From: Candidatus Woesearchaeota archaeon CG10_big_fil_rev_8_21_14_0_10_45_16
GTDB taxonomy: Archaea > Nanobdellota > Nanobdellia > Woesearchaeales > GW2011-AR9
NCBI GenBank assembly: GCA_002762785.1
Contig: PCXY01000004.1
Coordinates: forward strand, 62,001-126,000
Length of the DNA: 64,000 nt
Reading direction: 5' to 3'
Positions 9,825 to 18,119 of this stretch are shown here, piece by piece (positions within the stretch are counted from its first letter, which is position 1; every line of letters starts with the position of its first letter). Position numbers and translations under genes: made by a program. Under the pieces are notes generated by a model. It saw only the letters and a program-made list of their open reading frames with translations. It did no database searches and was not told the origin of the DNA.

Positions 9825-10877
9825 ATGATCATGTTCGGGCTTTCTGAAGATATCACCAAGATTGTAGAGAAGAATGTTCCCCGCTTCGTCAAGGTGCTGA
9901 AAAATTCGCTGAAGATGAAAGAGGAGGAGATCCTCATAATCAGCGACCATGGCCTGGAAGGCAAAAAAGTGGCCAGCATGCTCGGTTACGGCTATTATCT
10001 GGCCGCTAAGAAGAAGAAGCTGCCTACCGCTCTGCTGTTCCAGGATGTCAAGAAAGGGTTCATGTTTGCAGATGAGCACGTCGTGAAAGCGATGGAAAAT
10101 CTTCCACAGAATAGTATCATCATCGTCGCGGTATCTAATAAGTTGGGCCGTTTCGGCGAAAACAAAAGTTTCCGCATCTTCTGCCATGAACAGAAGCATC
10201 GCTTTCTTTCTGCTACTGGTCTGGCTGATGTTTCTGCATCTCATTTCGACGTTTTCCTGGAAGCCATGTGTGTCAATTATAGAAGGATGAAGAAGAAAGG
10301 GACGGCGATAAAGAAACTCTGGGACAAAGCCTCTGAGATCAGGGTCAAGACGGAAGCTGGCACCGATGTCGTGTTCAACGTGAAAGGGATGCAGGCCATC
10401 GCTAACATCGGCGAATATCACCAGCCTGGTATCGGCGGCAACATGCCGGCCGGCGAAGTGTACATCCCGCCTTCAGGGATCGATGGCGTCAACGGAAAAG
10501 TGGTCATCGATGGCAGCATGAAGACTGATTTTGGAGCCGTTCTTCTAGATGAGCCGGTGACGATCACTATCGTCGACGGTAGGGTGGAAAAAGTGGAAGG
10601 AAAACACGCCCTTTTGCTGGAAGAGACTTTCCAACGTTTTGAAGACCGGGCCAAATACCCGGAACGGGTGCGCTTAGTCTGTGAACTAGGCGTCGGCATC
10701 AATCCTGGAGCAGTATTGATCGGTTCCATGATCATGGATGAGAAAGTTCTCGGAACGGCTCACGTGGCCATGGGCAGCAACTACTGGTTCGGCGGCGAGA
10801 TCAGGACCGTCTTCCACGGCGATCAGGTCTTCAAGAATCCGACGTTCTATGTGGACGGCAAGAAGATGGAGATGTAA
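9825..10877 (+). CDS. M29-like (thermophilic) aminopeptidase family protein
   Basis: GGNMPAGEVYIPP, ELGVGINPGA, LGTAHVAMGSNYWFGG motifs typical of M29-family aminopeptidases. Confidence 0.75.
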   Translation: MIMFGLSEDITKIVEKNVPRFVKVLKNSLKMKEEEILIISDHGLEGKKVASMLGYGYYLAAKKKKLPTALLFQDVKKGFMFADEHVVKAMENLPQNSIIIVAVSNKLGRFGENKSFRIFCHEQKHRFLSATGLADVSASHFDVFLEAMCVNYRRMKKKGTAIKKLWDKASEIRVKTEAGTDVVFNVKGMQAIANIGEYHQPGIGGNMPAGEVYIPPSGIDGVNGKVVIDGSMKTDFGAVLLDEPVTITIVDGRVEKVEGKHALLLEETFQRFEDRAKYPERVRLVCELGVGINPGAVLIGSMIMDEKVLGTAHVAMGSNYWFGGEIRTVFHGDQVFKNPTFYVDGKKMEM

Positions 10878-11059
10878 TATTCTCTGGTTACACTATCTAT
10901 TTAAAACTGCTGTTACTGAAGCTTTTATGGTCTCTGTTTATCATGGTGTTGATACGTCTTTAGGCGGTGACCCATTGAAGAGATTTTTTACAGAGCCACC
11001 CAGATAGAAATATTTATATTCTTTTAAAAAAGCAGTCGTTACAAAAGAGGTGATATTCA

Positions 11060-11446
11060 ATGGTAAATTATGTAGCGATATTGGTGGCTGCTCTAGCTTA
11101 TTTTGTGTTGGGATGGCTGTGGTATGGTCCATTGTTTGGAAAATTGTGGATGAAGCTGCAGGGCATGAATCCGAAGAAGATGGATAATAAAGGCATGGCC
11201 GGTAAGCTGGCGATCCACTTTGTGGCCAACGTAGTGATGGCATTTGTCTTAGCTCGTCTGGTGACTGTCGGCAACCTGACCGTAAGTTTGATCATGGGTG
11301 TCTGGATCTGGCTGGGATTCATGGCGACGATGTCATTAGGAAAAGTGTTGTGGGAAAAGAAACCTTTCTCATTATATGCGCTTGACAATGCTCACAATCT
11401 TCTAGGTGTGTTGATCATGAGCGGCATCTTAGCTTGGTGGGCTTAA
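11060..11446 (+). CDS. DUF1761-like small membrane protein
   Basis: GAGGTGATATTCA-ATG; four hydrophobic segments; YFVLGWLWYGPLFGKLWMK resembles the DUF1761 signature. Confidence 0.65.
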   Translation: MVNYVAILVAALAYFVLGWLWYGPLFGKLWMKLQGMNPKKMDNKGMAGKLAIHFVANVVMAFVLARLVTVGNLTVSLIMGVWIWLGFMATMSLGKVLWEKKPFSLYALDNAHNLLGVLIMSGILAWWA

Positions 11447-12009
11447 CGTTCCACCATTTTTTCTTCTTCTATCTTTATTATCTTTGACGGACGTCCTTGC
11501 TTCGGTCCTTCGTAGATGATGAAATCTACCTGAAACTTTACTTCCTCTTGAAGGTCTTCCAGCGAGGTCATGAACGGCTGGCCGGAGACATTGGCGGAAG
11601 TGGTGACGATAGGAATGGCGGCTTTTTCTACAATAACATGGAACCAATGGTCTGGCATCCTGATGCCGATCGTTTTAGCGCCAGGGTTCACCTCTGTTAC
11701 AACAGCGTTCTTGTCTTTAAGAGACATGATCAACGTATAATGGCCAGGCAATTTTTCTATCCATCCTTTGGCTTTGCTGGTGAGGGAGCAATGCTTATTG
11801 ATCCATCCTTTTGAAGGCGCCCAGATAGAGAACGGTGAGTCAGGCCTTTGTTTGATCCGGCGTATCTTTTGCACTGATCTTCCATTTTGGGCAGAACAGC
11901 CGATCCCGTAGATGGTGTCTGTCGGATAGATGAAGACAGCTCCGTTTTTGATCCTGGCGATAATCTCTTCTTTTCTTAACATCACTTCATCTTTAGTAAG
12001 GATCTCCAT
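11443..12009 (-). CDS. Sua5/YciO/YrdC-family L-threonylcarbamoyladenylate synthase
   Basis: FIYPTDTIYGIGCSAQN, KQRPDSPFSIWAPS, PIVTTSANVSGQP motifs. Confidence 0.9.
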   Translation of the reverse strand: MEILTKDEVMLRKEEIIARIKNGAVFIYPTDTIYGIGCSAQNGRSVQKIRRIKQRPDSPFSIWAPSKGWINKHCSLTSKAKGWIEKLPGHYTLIMSLKDKNAVVTEVNPGAKTIGIRMPDHWFHVIVEKAAIPIVTTSANVSGQPFMTSLEDLQEEVKFQVDFIIYEGPKQGRPSKIIKIEEEKMVER

Positions 12010-12020
12010 AAAGAAAAAAA

Positions 12021-12076
12021 GAACGGGACGGATTTAAATATGTTGTGGAGGCAGGTGAGAGATGGCCGTCCCGTTC
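12021..12076. repeat. 11-bp perfect inverted repeat GAACGGGACGG...CCGTCCCGTTC (34-nt spacer)
   Basis: Arms 12021-12031 and 12066-12076; on the minus strand the distal arm is followed by TTTTTTTCTTT; the spacer contains TATTTAAAT upstream of sua5. Confidence 0.75.
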
Positions 12077-12090
12077 AGAGAGGTGGTGTC

Positions 12091-12204
12091 TTAGGTGCAC
12101 ACTTGATGGTATTCATCGATATAGGTTTGTTTTGCAGTATGGTTCCAAAAAGGACCTTCATCATAGCGTTCTAGCAATTCTTGGATACGTTGTTTCATGT
12201 TCAT
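12091..12204 (-). CDS. 37-aa micro-ORF, unknown
   Basis: MNMKQRIQELLERYDEGPFWNHTAKQTYIDEYHQVCT*; ATGA stop/start overlap with the upstream 42-aa ORF. Confidence 0.55.
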   Translation of the reverse strand: MNMKQRIQELLERYDEGPFWNHTAKQTYIDEYHQVCT

Positions 12205-12329
12205 GATAACCACCCCCCGCTGAGCTGGAAGTCAAATGAGTCTTCTTTAGACATCATGGTCCGTTCCGTCAAATCCCGGATCTGTTGTTCAAACAGTCGT
12301 TTTATGGTTTTGGTGCTCAAGTCAATCAT
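12201..12329 (-). CDS. 42-aa micro-ORF, unknown
   Basis: MIDLSTKTIKRLFEQQIRDLTERTMMSKEDSFDFQLSGGWLS*; GAGGTGATATCC-ATG Shine-Dalgarno; TATATATA about 40 bp upstream. Confidence 0.6.
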   Translation of the reverse strand: MIDLSTKTIKRLFEQQIRDLTERTMMSKEDSFDFQLSGGWLS

Positions 12330-12365
12330 GGATATCACCTCGATATGAGATATTACTGTGGTTGG

Positions 12366-12376
12366 GGTTATATATA
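12366..12376 (-). promoter_or_regulatory. TATA-like element for the micro-ORF pair (or divergent transcript)
   Basis: gttatatatac, near-symmetric TATATATA, about 40 bp upstream of the 12329 start codon. Confidence 0.5.
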
Positions 12377-12390
12377 CCTTAACCGGACTT

Positions 12391-12568
12391 GACCAGTGCG
12401 TCCAGTGGCCTTCTTCACTGCCTGAAACCCCAAAATTTTACGCTCTCAGAAGCTCTAACACTGGTCACTGGGGGCTGTCCAGTGCAGGGGGCTGCCATAA
12501 AAGAGTTGTCATGAGGGGCTGCCACGTATAGCCGGTGGCCATTCATTTTTGACAGAGCCGTATAGCCG
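12391..12568. repeat. Intergenic cluster of short direct and inverted repeats; possible structured RNA
   Basis: CCAGTGCGTCCAGTGG (12392-12407) vs CACTGGTCACTGG (12459-12471); hairpin CACTGG-GGGCTGT-CCAGTG (12466-12484); GGGGCTGCCA at 12488 and 12515 plus GGGGCTGTCCA at 12471; CGTATAGCCG at 12525 and 12559. Confidence 0.55.
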
Positions 12569-12603
12569 ATAACCTTTAAATAGCTCAAAGCTTTCCTTTT
12601 ATC

Positions 12604-12969
12604 ATGGCAGATGCATTCGAGAAACTACAAAAGACGGTGGAGAAGCATGAGAAGAAGGGTATCTCTAACATTCTTCCTCCATCCCGTTCGTATGAAGAGC
12701 AGTTTCATTCAGAATTGTCTATGCTTTCGCTGATCCTCGGTGTTTTCGGCTTGATCCTGCCGTTGTTTAATGTTCTAGCGGTCTTGTTCGGGATGGCCGG
12801 CTTGATGCAGGTCAACAGAGAGAAGATGAAAGGAAGATGGATGGCTATTACTGGTATATCTCTGGGATTTTTAGGGATATTTATCTTGGTAGCAGCGATC
12901 ATTCTTGGGGTCAGTTTCTTTCAGGGTGTTTTGACCCAGTTTGCTGGTATAGAAGCGATCGTGAAATAG
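12604..12969 (+). CDS. DUF4190-like small membrane protein
   Basis: LSMLSLILGVFGLILPLFNVLAVLFGMAGLMQVNREKMKGRWMAITGISLGFLGIFILV. Confidence 0.65.
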   Translation: MADAFEKLQKTVEKHEKKGISNILPPSRSYEEQFHSELSMLSLILGVFGLILPLFNVLAVLFGMAGLMQVNREKMKGRWMAITGISLGFLGIFILVAAIILGVSFFQGVLTQFAGIEAIVK

Positions 12970-12985
12970 AAACGTAAGAAAAAAT

Positions 12986-13363
12986 CTAAACTAAAACAGC
13001 GTTGACGCCGCCTTCTTGTCCAGGTCGGCTGGTGATCCTGGCCCGTCCCAGTTTTGTCTCGACGATAGCCCCTTTGGTAAGGACGTTACGTCTTACTAAG
13101 TTTGGGTTAGCGACGTTTTCGACGACGTTGATGATCTCGGTCTTGGTGGCCTTGCCTTTCTTGTCAAGGACATTGACTTCCTTAACTTGTAGAAGGGAGG
13201 TCTTGACGTTGCTGCCGAGGACGCGTTTTACTCTTTTGCGTTTCTCATCAGCCAGCTTAGTCGTTGCCGGAAAACCAGATAGTTCGTACTTTTTCTTGCC
13301 TCTTGACGGCCGGTAACGGCCTCCTGAGACTTTTAGTTTTGATCGTGTTTGAGCTCTTGCCAT
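12986..13363 (-). CDS. rps8e: Ribosomal protein S8e
   Basis: GGRYRPSRGKKKYELSGFPATTKL; RRNVLTKGAIVETKLGRARITSRPGQEGGVNAVLV. Confidence 0.95.
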   Translation of the reverse strand: MARAQTRSKLKVSGGRYRPSRGKKKYELSGFPATTKLADEKRKRVKRVLGSNVKTSLLQVKEVNVLDKKGKATKTEIINVVENVANPNLVRRNVLTKGAIVETKLGRARITSRPGQEGGVNAVLV

Positions 13364-13390
13364 GTTTATGCTTGATTATAGGGGTAGTTT

Positions 13391-13945
13391 TTAAAGATTG
13401 TGGTTGCTTTGCAGATACTCAGCCAGTTTCCGGAAAGCCCGGGCCCGATGGTTCTGAGTATTCTTCTTCTCTAAGGGCATCTCAGCGAAGGTCTTTTTAG
13501 AATTTTCCGGGATGAAGATCGGGTCGAAACCAAAACCTAATCTCCCTTTTATCTCTGAAGCGACCTGGCCTTTCACTTCTCCTACAAAGACGACCGGTTC
13601 ATGTCCCGGTTCACAATAAGCAGCCCGGCAGACCATGCTTGCCGAACGGTCTTCAAAATCAGCCAGCATCTTTAAAGTTCTTTCATTCCCGACAATTTTC
13701 ACATAATCAGCAGCATATGGTCCTGGAAAACCGTTAAATGCATCAATGTGGACTGACGTGTCGTCAACCAAAACCGGTTCACCACACAACTTGACGGCTT
13801 CTTTTACTTTTGCCAGAACTATCTCTTCAGGTTTTCCTTGGATTTCCACCAGATCTAGTTTCCTGCCGATGATCTCAAACTGAGGCAGAGCCTGCTGGAC
13901 TTCCTGGACTTTATGCTGGTTTCCTGTAGCAAAAATAATTCTCAT
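13391..13945 (-). CDS. RdgB/HAM1-family XTP/dITP pyrophosphatase
   Basis: [57 protein letters not shown]. Confidence 0.95.
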   Translation of the reverse strand: MRIIFATGNQHKVQEVQQALPQFEIIGRKLDLVEIQGKPEEIVLAKVKEAVKLCGEPVLVDDTSVHIDAFNGFPGPYAADYVKIVGNERTLKMLADFEDRSASMVCRAAYCEPGHEPVVFVGEVKGQVASEIKGRLGFGFDPIFIPENSKKTFAEMPLEKKNTQNHRARAFRKLAEYLQSNHNL

Positions 13946-15864
13946 CTTTTCTTGAACAATTTCTCTTTCAGCTTGCTGTTGCCGTTCCAGTCAAGGGCGT
14001 GTTCCAGAACTTCTTCGATAGAACTTACAGCGATAATTTTAACTTTACTTAGTTGAGATTTGTCGAGAACGATATCCTGCAGGTTTGATTTAGGGACGAT
14101 GACTGTACTGATACCTGCTTCGATAGCAGCTTCTACTTTTGAAGAGACGCCGCCCACAGGCAGAACTTCTCCTCGAACAGATAATGAACCAGTCATTGCT
14201 ACATCTTGTTTGATAGGAATATTCTTCAAAGCAGAGATGATGGCGGTAGCGACGGCTACTGATGCTGAATCGCCCTCTACACCTTCATAGGTCTGTAGGA
14301 ACTGAACATAGATATCGCGGGTTTCTTTGATATCTTCGCCGAAATAGTGCATGATGATAGCAGAAACGTTCTTGACAGCTTCTTTGGCAATCTCTCCTAG
14401 TTTACCGGTGGCGATGATCTCAGCTTTTTTGCCGCCGGCAGTTACCTCTGCTTCGATAGGTAATAAGATTCCCGAATGTGCGGAACCGGCGCCGATGACG
14501 GCCAGACCGTTGACCCGGCCGACTCTCTTACCAGTGGTCATAATAACCTCATATTGTTTCTTGCGTTCGATGTACTTGTCGGCGATCTGCTGTTCCAGCG
14601 GTCTGGCTAGTTTCTTGGCATCTTTCACATGCTTGGCAGTGACAAAGTCTGCGTTCTCTTCCTTGGCCAGGTCGCCGGCTGCTCGTACCAGTCCGCCAAG
14701 ACCTCTCAGATGCAAGGTAAGGTGTCCCTTACGGTTAGCTCTTCTCTTCGCTTCTTCGATGATAACATTGATCGCTGTAAGATCGAAATGAGGGATCTTG
14801 TTTTTCTCTTTCTTGACTTCCTGAGCCACGAAACGAGCGATCTTCAGCCGGTTCTCTTTGGTGTCCAGCATGGTCTCGTTCATGTGGATCTCATAGCCGT
14901 ATCCTCTGATCCTTGACCGAAGAGCTGGATGCATGTTCTTGATTGTTTCAAGGTTCCCGGCTGCTACGAGGATGAAATCACACGGCACTGGTTCTGTACG
15001 CACCATCGCGCCTGCCGACCTTTCCGATTGGCCGGTGATCGGAAATTTCTTTTCCTGCAATGCTGATAACAGTTCTTGTTGTGTTCTTGGATGAAGGGTA
15101 GCGATCTCGTCGATAAACAAGACGCCGAGATGGGCTTTATGAATCATACCTGCAACAACTCTTTGGTTGGCTGGTGTTCCTAAGCCACCTGATTGGAACG
15201 GATCGTGAAGTACATCACCTAGCAAGGCGCCAGCATGAGCTCCGGTAGCATCAAAGAAAGGCGCTTGTTTCTTGTCAAAATTGTCAACGATAAGTTTAGG
15301 CGCGATGGTCTTGCCTGCTTTGAACATCTTTGGCCCCATGCTGAGCATCATGGAGACGCCGACGATAGCGATCATGCCGGCCAGGACGCTGACGCTGGTC
15401 ATGATGGACGCTTCGATAGTGCCGAACTGGCTGTAATAGCTCCAGATCCACCACGGCGCGATGATGGCTAGGATCAGGACTACAAATAAGATGAAGTTAT
15501 TATTCTTGGACATCTGACGACCGTCAAGGTTGTAGCGACTTACTTCTTCCCGGCCTTTGCCACCGGGACGCTCTTCGATGATCGGATTGTTCTCATCATT
15601 AAGATTAGGTATGGCTAACGTGTCTTTAAGATCTGATTTAGGAAGAAGTTCGGCCAATCCCATACCTAACATGCTTTTTCCAGTGCCTGGTTCACCGATC
15701 AGCAGGACATGTCTCCTCTGCTGGGCAGCTTTCTTGATGATGTTGACGGCCTCTTCCTGGCCTAGGACTTGGTCTATAAGTTTCTCTGGGACAGTGATAT
15801 TTTTTGTTGATTTCATCGCAAAGTTGTCAGAAACATCTATCATGCTACAATTTACCGTCGTCAT
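13942..15864 (-). CDS. lonB: Archaeal membrane-anchored ATP-dependent protease LonB
   Basis: Walker [14 protein letters not shown] insertion in the AAA+ domain ([18 protein letters not shown]...); Lon Ser-Lys catalytic region [10 protein letters not shown]...[16 protein letters not shown]. Confidence 0.95.
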   Translation of the reverse strand: MTTVNCSMIDVSDNFAMKSTKNITVPEKLIDQVLGQEEAVNIIKKAAQQRRHVLLIGEPGTGKSMLGMGLAELLPKSDLKDTLAIPNLNDENNPIIEERPGGKGREEVSRYNLDGRQMSKNNNFILFVVLILAIIAPWWIWSYYSQFGTIEASIMTSVSVLAGMIAIVGVSMMLSMGPKMFKAGKTIAPKLIVDNFDKKQAPFFDATGAHAGALLGDVLHDPFQSGGLGTPANQRVVAGMIHKAHLGVLFIDEIATLHPRTQQELLSALQEKKFPITGQSERSAGAMVRTEPVPCDFILVAAGNLETIKNMHPALRSRIRGYGYEIHMNETMLDTKENRLKIARFVAQEVKKEKNKIPHFDLTAINVIIEEAKRRANRKGHLTLHLRGLGGLVRAAGDLAKEENADFVTAKHVKDAKKLARPLEQQIADKYIERKKQYEVIMTTGKRVGRVNGLAVIGAGSAHSGILLPIEAEVTAGGKKAEIIATGKLGEIAKEAVKNVSAIIMHYFGEDIKETRDIYVQFLQTYEGVEGDSASVAVATAIISALKNIPIKQDVAMTGSLSVRGEVLPVGGVSSKVEAAIEAGISTVIVPKSNLQDIVLDKSQLSKVKIIAVSSIEEVLEHALDWNGNSKLKEKLFKKR

Positions 15865-15922
15865 TTAAAAAGATTATGGTAGAAAAGTCTGCTCTTTCCA
15901 TTGGTTGTCAGATAAGACTGTT

Positions 15923-16660
15923 TTACGCATTTTTATGATCTTTACGCAGCAACCTGACGTTGATCTCAGAAAAAGCTTCCGGTTGCTGCATGTTTATCCT
16001 CTTCTGGTTTTCCAGATGCAGCAATGGCAGGAAGGTATAGACTTTCTCCTGTCTTCCGGCTCGGGGCGGCAGTAATCTGGTGAAAGTGATATTATCGGTC
16101 TTGTCTTTATCCGAGTAATACTGGATCTTGTGATAGACGTCGCGGATGACTTCCATGATGTCGATCTTCCGCTCCGGCATGTTGAAATGGACCGGCTTGA
16201 TCTTCTCCAGGACTCTTTTCTTAGTGATCAAAGCATGCTGTAAAGCATTCACGAGGTCATGGATGGAGACTTTCCTGTTCCTAGGCTGTGGATTCCTGGG
16301 AATAAGCTTGTATTGTTCTTTATCGCCTCTGGGATGTCCTTCCACGCCCAGGAACATCTCATCTTCAAGATCTTCCAGGTCTTCCGCAGGGTTCATCAAT
16401 GCATCCAGCCGGCTGATATCTTTATCGAGAAGATGGTTGCATTTCAGTTTCAGCAGCACAGCGGCAGCCAATATGATCTTTCCGGATACTCTAAGATCAT
16501 GTACCTGCATCTCTTTGATGACTTCGATATATTTCTGGGTAAGGAGAGTTATATTGATATCCCAGGGATCCATCTGCTCACTCTTCACTAGGTCATAGAG
16601 GATGTTCTTCCAACTGATCTCTTCCTCTTCCAGGAGCATGTCAAAGATTTTCTGCTGCAT
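15923..16660 (-). CDS. scpA: Segregation/condensation protein A (ScpA kleisin)
   Basis: N-terminal WKNILYDLVKSEQMDPWDINITLLTQKYIEVI, KIILAAAVLLKLKCNHLL; C-terminal FLPLLHLENQKRINMQQPEAFSEI. Confidence 0.85.
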   Translation of the reverse strand: MQQKIFDMLLEEEEISWKNILYDLVKSEQMDPWDINITLLTQKYIEVIKEMQVHDLRVSGKIILAAAVLLKLKCNHLLDKDISRLDALMNPAEDLEDLEDEMFLGVEGHPRGDKEQYKLIPRNPQPRNRKVSIHDLVNALQHALITKKRVLEKIKPVHFNMPERKIDIMEVIRDVYHKIQYYSDKDKTDNITFTRLLPPRAGRQEKVYTFLPLLHLENQKRINMQQPEAFSEINVRLLRKDHKNA

Positions 16661-16798
16661 CTCTTTGGAAGAATAGATTTTGCTTTATAAAAGATGTGGT
16701 TTCAAAAGACAAAAATGAACACAAAGATTTATAAATACTCCCTCTAATTACAGGGTAGGATTTAGTTGTTTGATCAGCTATTTCTCGTTGTTTGCATA

Positions 16799-16921
16799 AT
16801 GGACTACCAAATCGTAAAATATTGTATAATGTGCCGGAAACGGTTTCTCGTAGAGAAAGGCCAGCGGCGTACGATTTATTGTCCAGAATGTCAAAAGAAA
16901 GTAGATAAATCAAGTAGATAA
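16799..16921 (+). CDS. 40-aa zinc-ribbon microprotein
   Basis: MDYQIVKYCIMCRKRFLVEKGQRRTIYCPECQKKVDKSSR*; paired CxxC motifs; directly upstream of cspA; TATA-like TTATAAATA at about 16728. Confidence 0.7.
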   Translation: MDYQIVKYCIMCRKRFLVEKGQRRTIYCPECQKKVDKSSR

Positions 16922-16932
16922 GAGGGAATACC

Positions 16933-17127
16933 ATGAACGGAAAAGTAAAGTTTTTCAACGAAGGGAAAGGGTTCGGCTTTGTCGTAGCCGATGACGGAAA
17001 AGAGTACTTTGTACACATCTCTGGCCTGACTGAAGGCACCAGATTACGTGAAAACGACGAAGTCACTTTTGACGTTGCTCAAGGAGACCGCGGACCTAAA
17101 GCTATAAACGTAGCTCTTGCAAATTAA
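16933..17127 (+). CDS. Cold-shock domain protein (CspA family)
   Basis: MNGKVKFFNEGKGFGFVVADDGKEYFVHISGL, RNP1/RNP2-like motifs. Confidence 0.95.
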   Translation: MNGKVKFFNEGKGFGFVVADDGKEYFVHISGLTEGTRLRENDEVTFDVAQGDRGPKAINVALAN

Positions 17128-17128
17128 G

Positions 17129-17557
17129 ATGACTATCGTTAAAGGAAAAAAAGTCAAGATTCAATACGTCGGCACATTTGACGACGGTTCTGAGTTCGAC
17201 AGTTCTGAGAAACACGGCCAGCCTCTCGAGTTTGAAGTAGGGGAAGGGCAGGTGATTCCGGGATTTGAGAACGCCGTGATCGGTATGGAAGCTGGTCAGG
17301 AGAAGGAGGTTGTCATAAAGCCCGCTGAGGCTTACGGTGAACATAATCCTGAATTTCTGAAGAAGGTTCCACGATCACAGCTTCCTGCTGAACAGGAGCC
17401 GCAAGCCGGCATGATGCTTGGTGTGGGCTTGCCTAACGGCCAGCAGATACCGGCAGTCATCGCTGAAGTCTCAGACGACGACGTGACCCTTGACCTGAAC
17501 CATCCTTTAGCTGGAAAGACATTGCATTTCAAGATCAAAGTTGTAGAAGTGAATTGA
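17129..17557 (+). CDS. FKBP-type peptidyl-prolyl isomerase (SlyD-like)
   Basis: VKIQYVGTFDDGSEFDSS, FEVGEGQVIPGFENAVIGMEAGQEKEVVI, DLNHPLAGKTLHFKIKV; start refined to ATG 17129. Confidence 0.95.
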   Translation: MTIVKGKKVKIQYVGTFDDGSEFDSSEKHGQPLEFEVGEGQVIPGFENAVIGMEAGQEKEVVIKPAEAYGEHNPEFLKKVPRSQLPAEQEPQAGMMLGVGLPNGQQIPAVIAEVSDDDVTLDLNHPLAGKTLHFKIKVVEVN

Positions 17558-17588
17558 TTTTTTTATTTTTACTATTTTTTCTGAGATT

Positions 17589-17810
17589 CTAATCGTGTAA
17601 TTTCATCGTTTCCACATAGATCAATCTTGATCCGTCGTGGTAGTATGTGACCATCTGTCCTTCTCTTCCAAGAAATTTATAGATCTCATAGCCTTCCTCA
17701 TCGGTATCGCCGCAGGGATTGATTCCCGCTTGTTCTCCTTCCTTTAAAGAGAAGTTTCTTTCATAGCCTCTTATCGATGGAAGAAAATTCAATAAAGTAG
17801 TAATGTCCAT
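17589..17810 (-). CDS. 73-aa hypothetical protein
   Basis: MDITTLLNFLPSIRGYERNFSLKEGEQAGINPCGDTDEEGYEIYKFLGREGQMVTYYHDGSRLIYVETMKLHD; start chosen at 17810 to avoid the upstream tRNA. Confidence 0.5.
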   Translation of the reverse strand: MDITTLLNFLPSIRGYERNFSLKEGEQAGINPCGDTDEEGYEIYKFLGREGQMVTYYHDGSRLIYVETMKLHD

Positions 17811-17821
17811 AGTAAAATGAG

Positions 17822-18008
17822 TGGGCCCAGCCGGACTTTCGTGAGCCTGCGAACAAAGGAACGAACGCAGTGAACTTCTCGAACCGGCGATCAACGCCTA
17901 GCTTATCCTTACAGGCTCAATCTGAGCAAGCTCATCTGAGCCGGAAAATGGATCTCTCCTTTTTCTCGGAATGTAAGGGCGCTGTCATAGCCACTAGACC
18001 ATGGGCCC
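17822..18008 (-). tRNA. tRNA-Val(TAC) with two introns (anticodon-loop 37/38 and T-loop 59/60)
   Basis: Exon1 17972-18008 GGGCCCATGGTCTAGTGGCTATGACAGCGCCCTTACA; intron1 17900-17971 (72 nt; TGTAAGG complements CCTTACA); exon2 17878-17899 AGGCGTTGATCGCCGGTTCGAG; intron2 17836-17877 (42 nt); exon3 17822-17835 TCCGGCTGGGCCCA. The spliced 73-nt product folds as a canonical cloverleaf. Confidence 0.88.
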
Positions 18009-18119
18009 AACTAAATCCTATTTTGAGAGTTTGTTTATTAAGTTTTTGGTATGGTTGAATGATCTTGCGACAGTAACCTATATAAACCATCATAATATAA
18101 TAATCCAAAAAGAGGGACC

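Noticed and set aside
9804-10421. 205-aa antisense ORF over the M29-like gene
   Set aside because: Opposite strand of a strongly motif-supported aminopeptidase; no own SD/TATA context evident
10923-11003. 26-aa ORF MVSVYHGVDTSLGGDPLKRFFTEPPR
   Set aside because: No SD, no hydrophobic or Cys signature, lies in promoter region of the DUF1761-like gene
16641-17066. 141-aa minus-strand ORF over cspA
   Set aside because: Antisense to a textbook CspA and the zinc-ribbon micro-ORF; no SD
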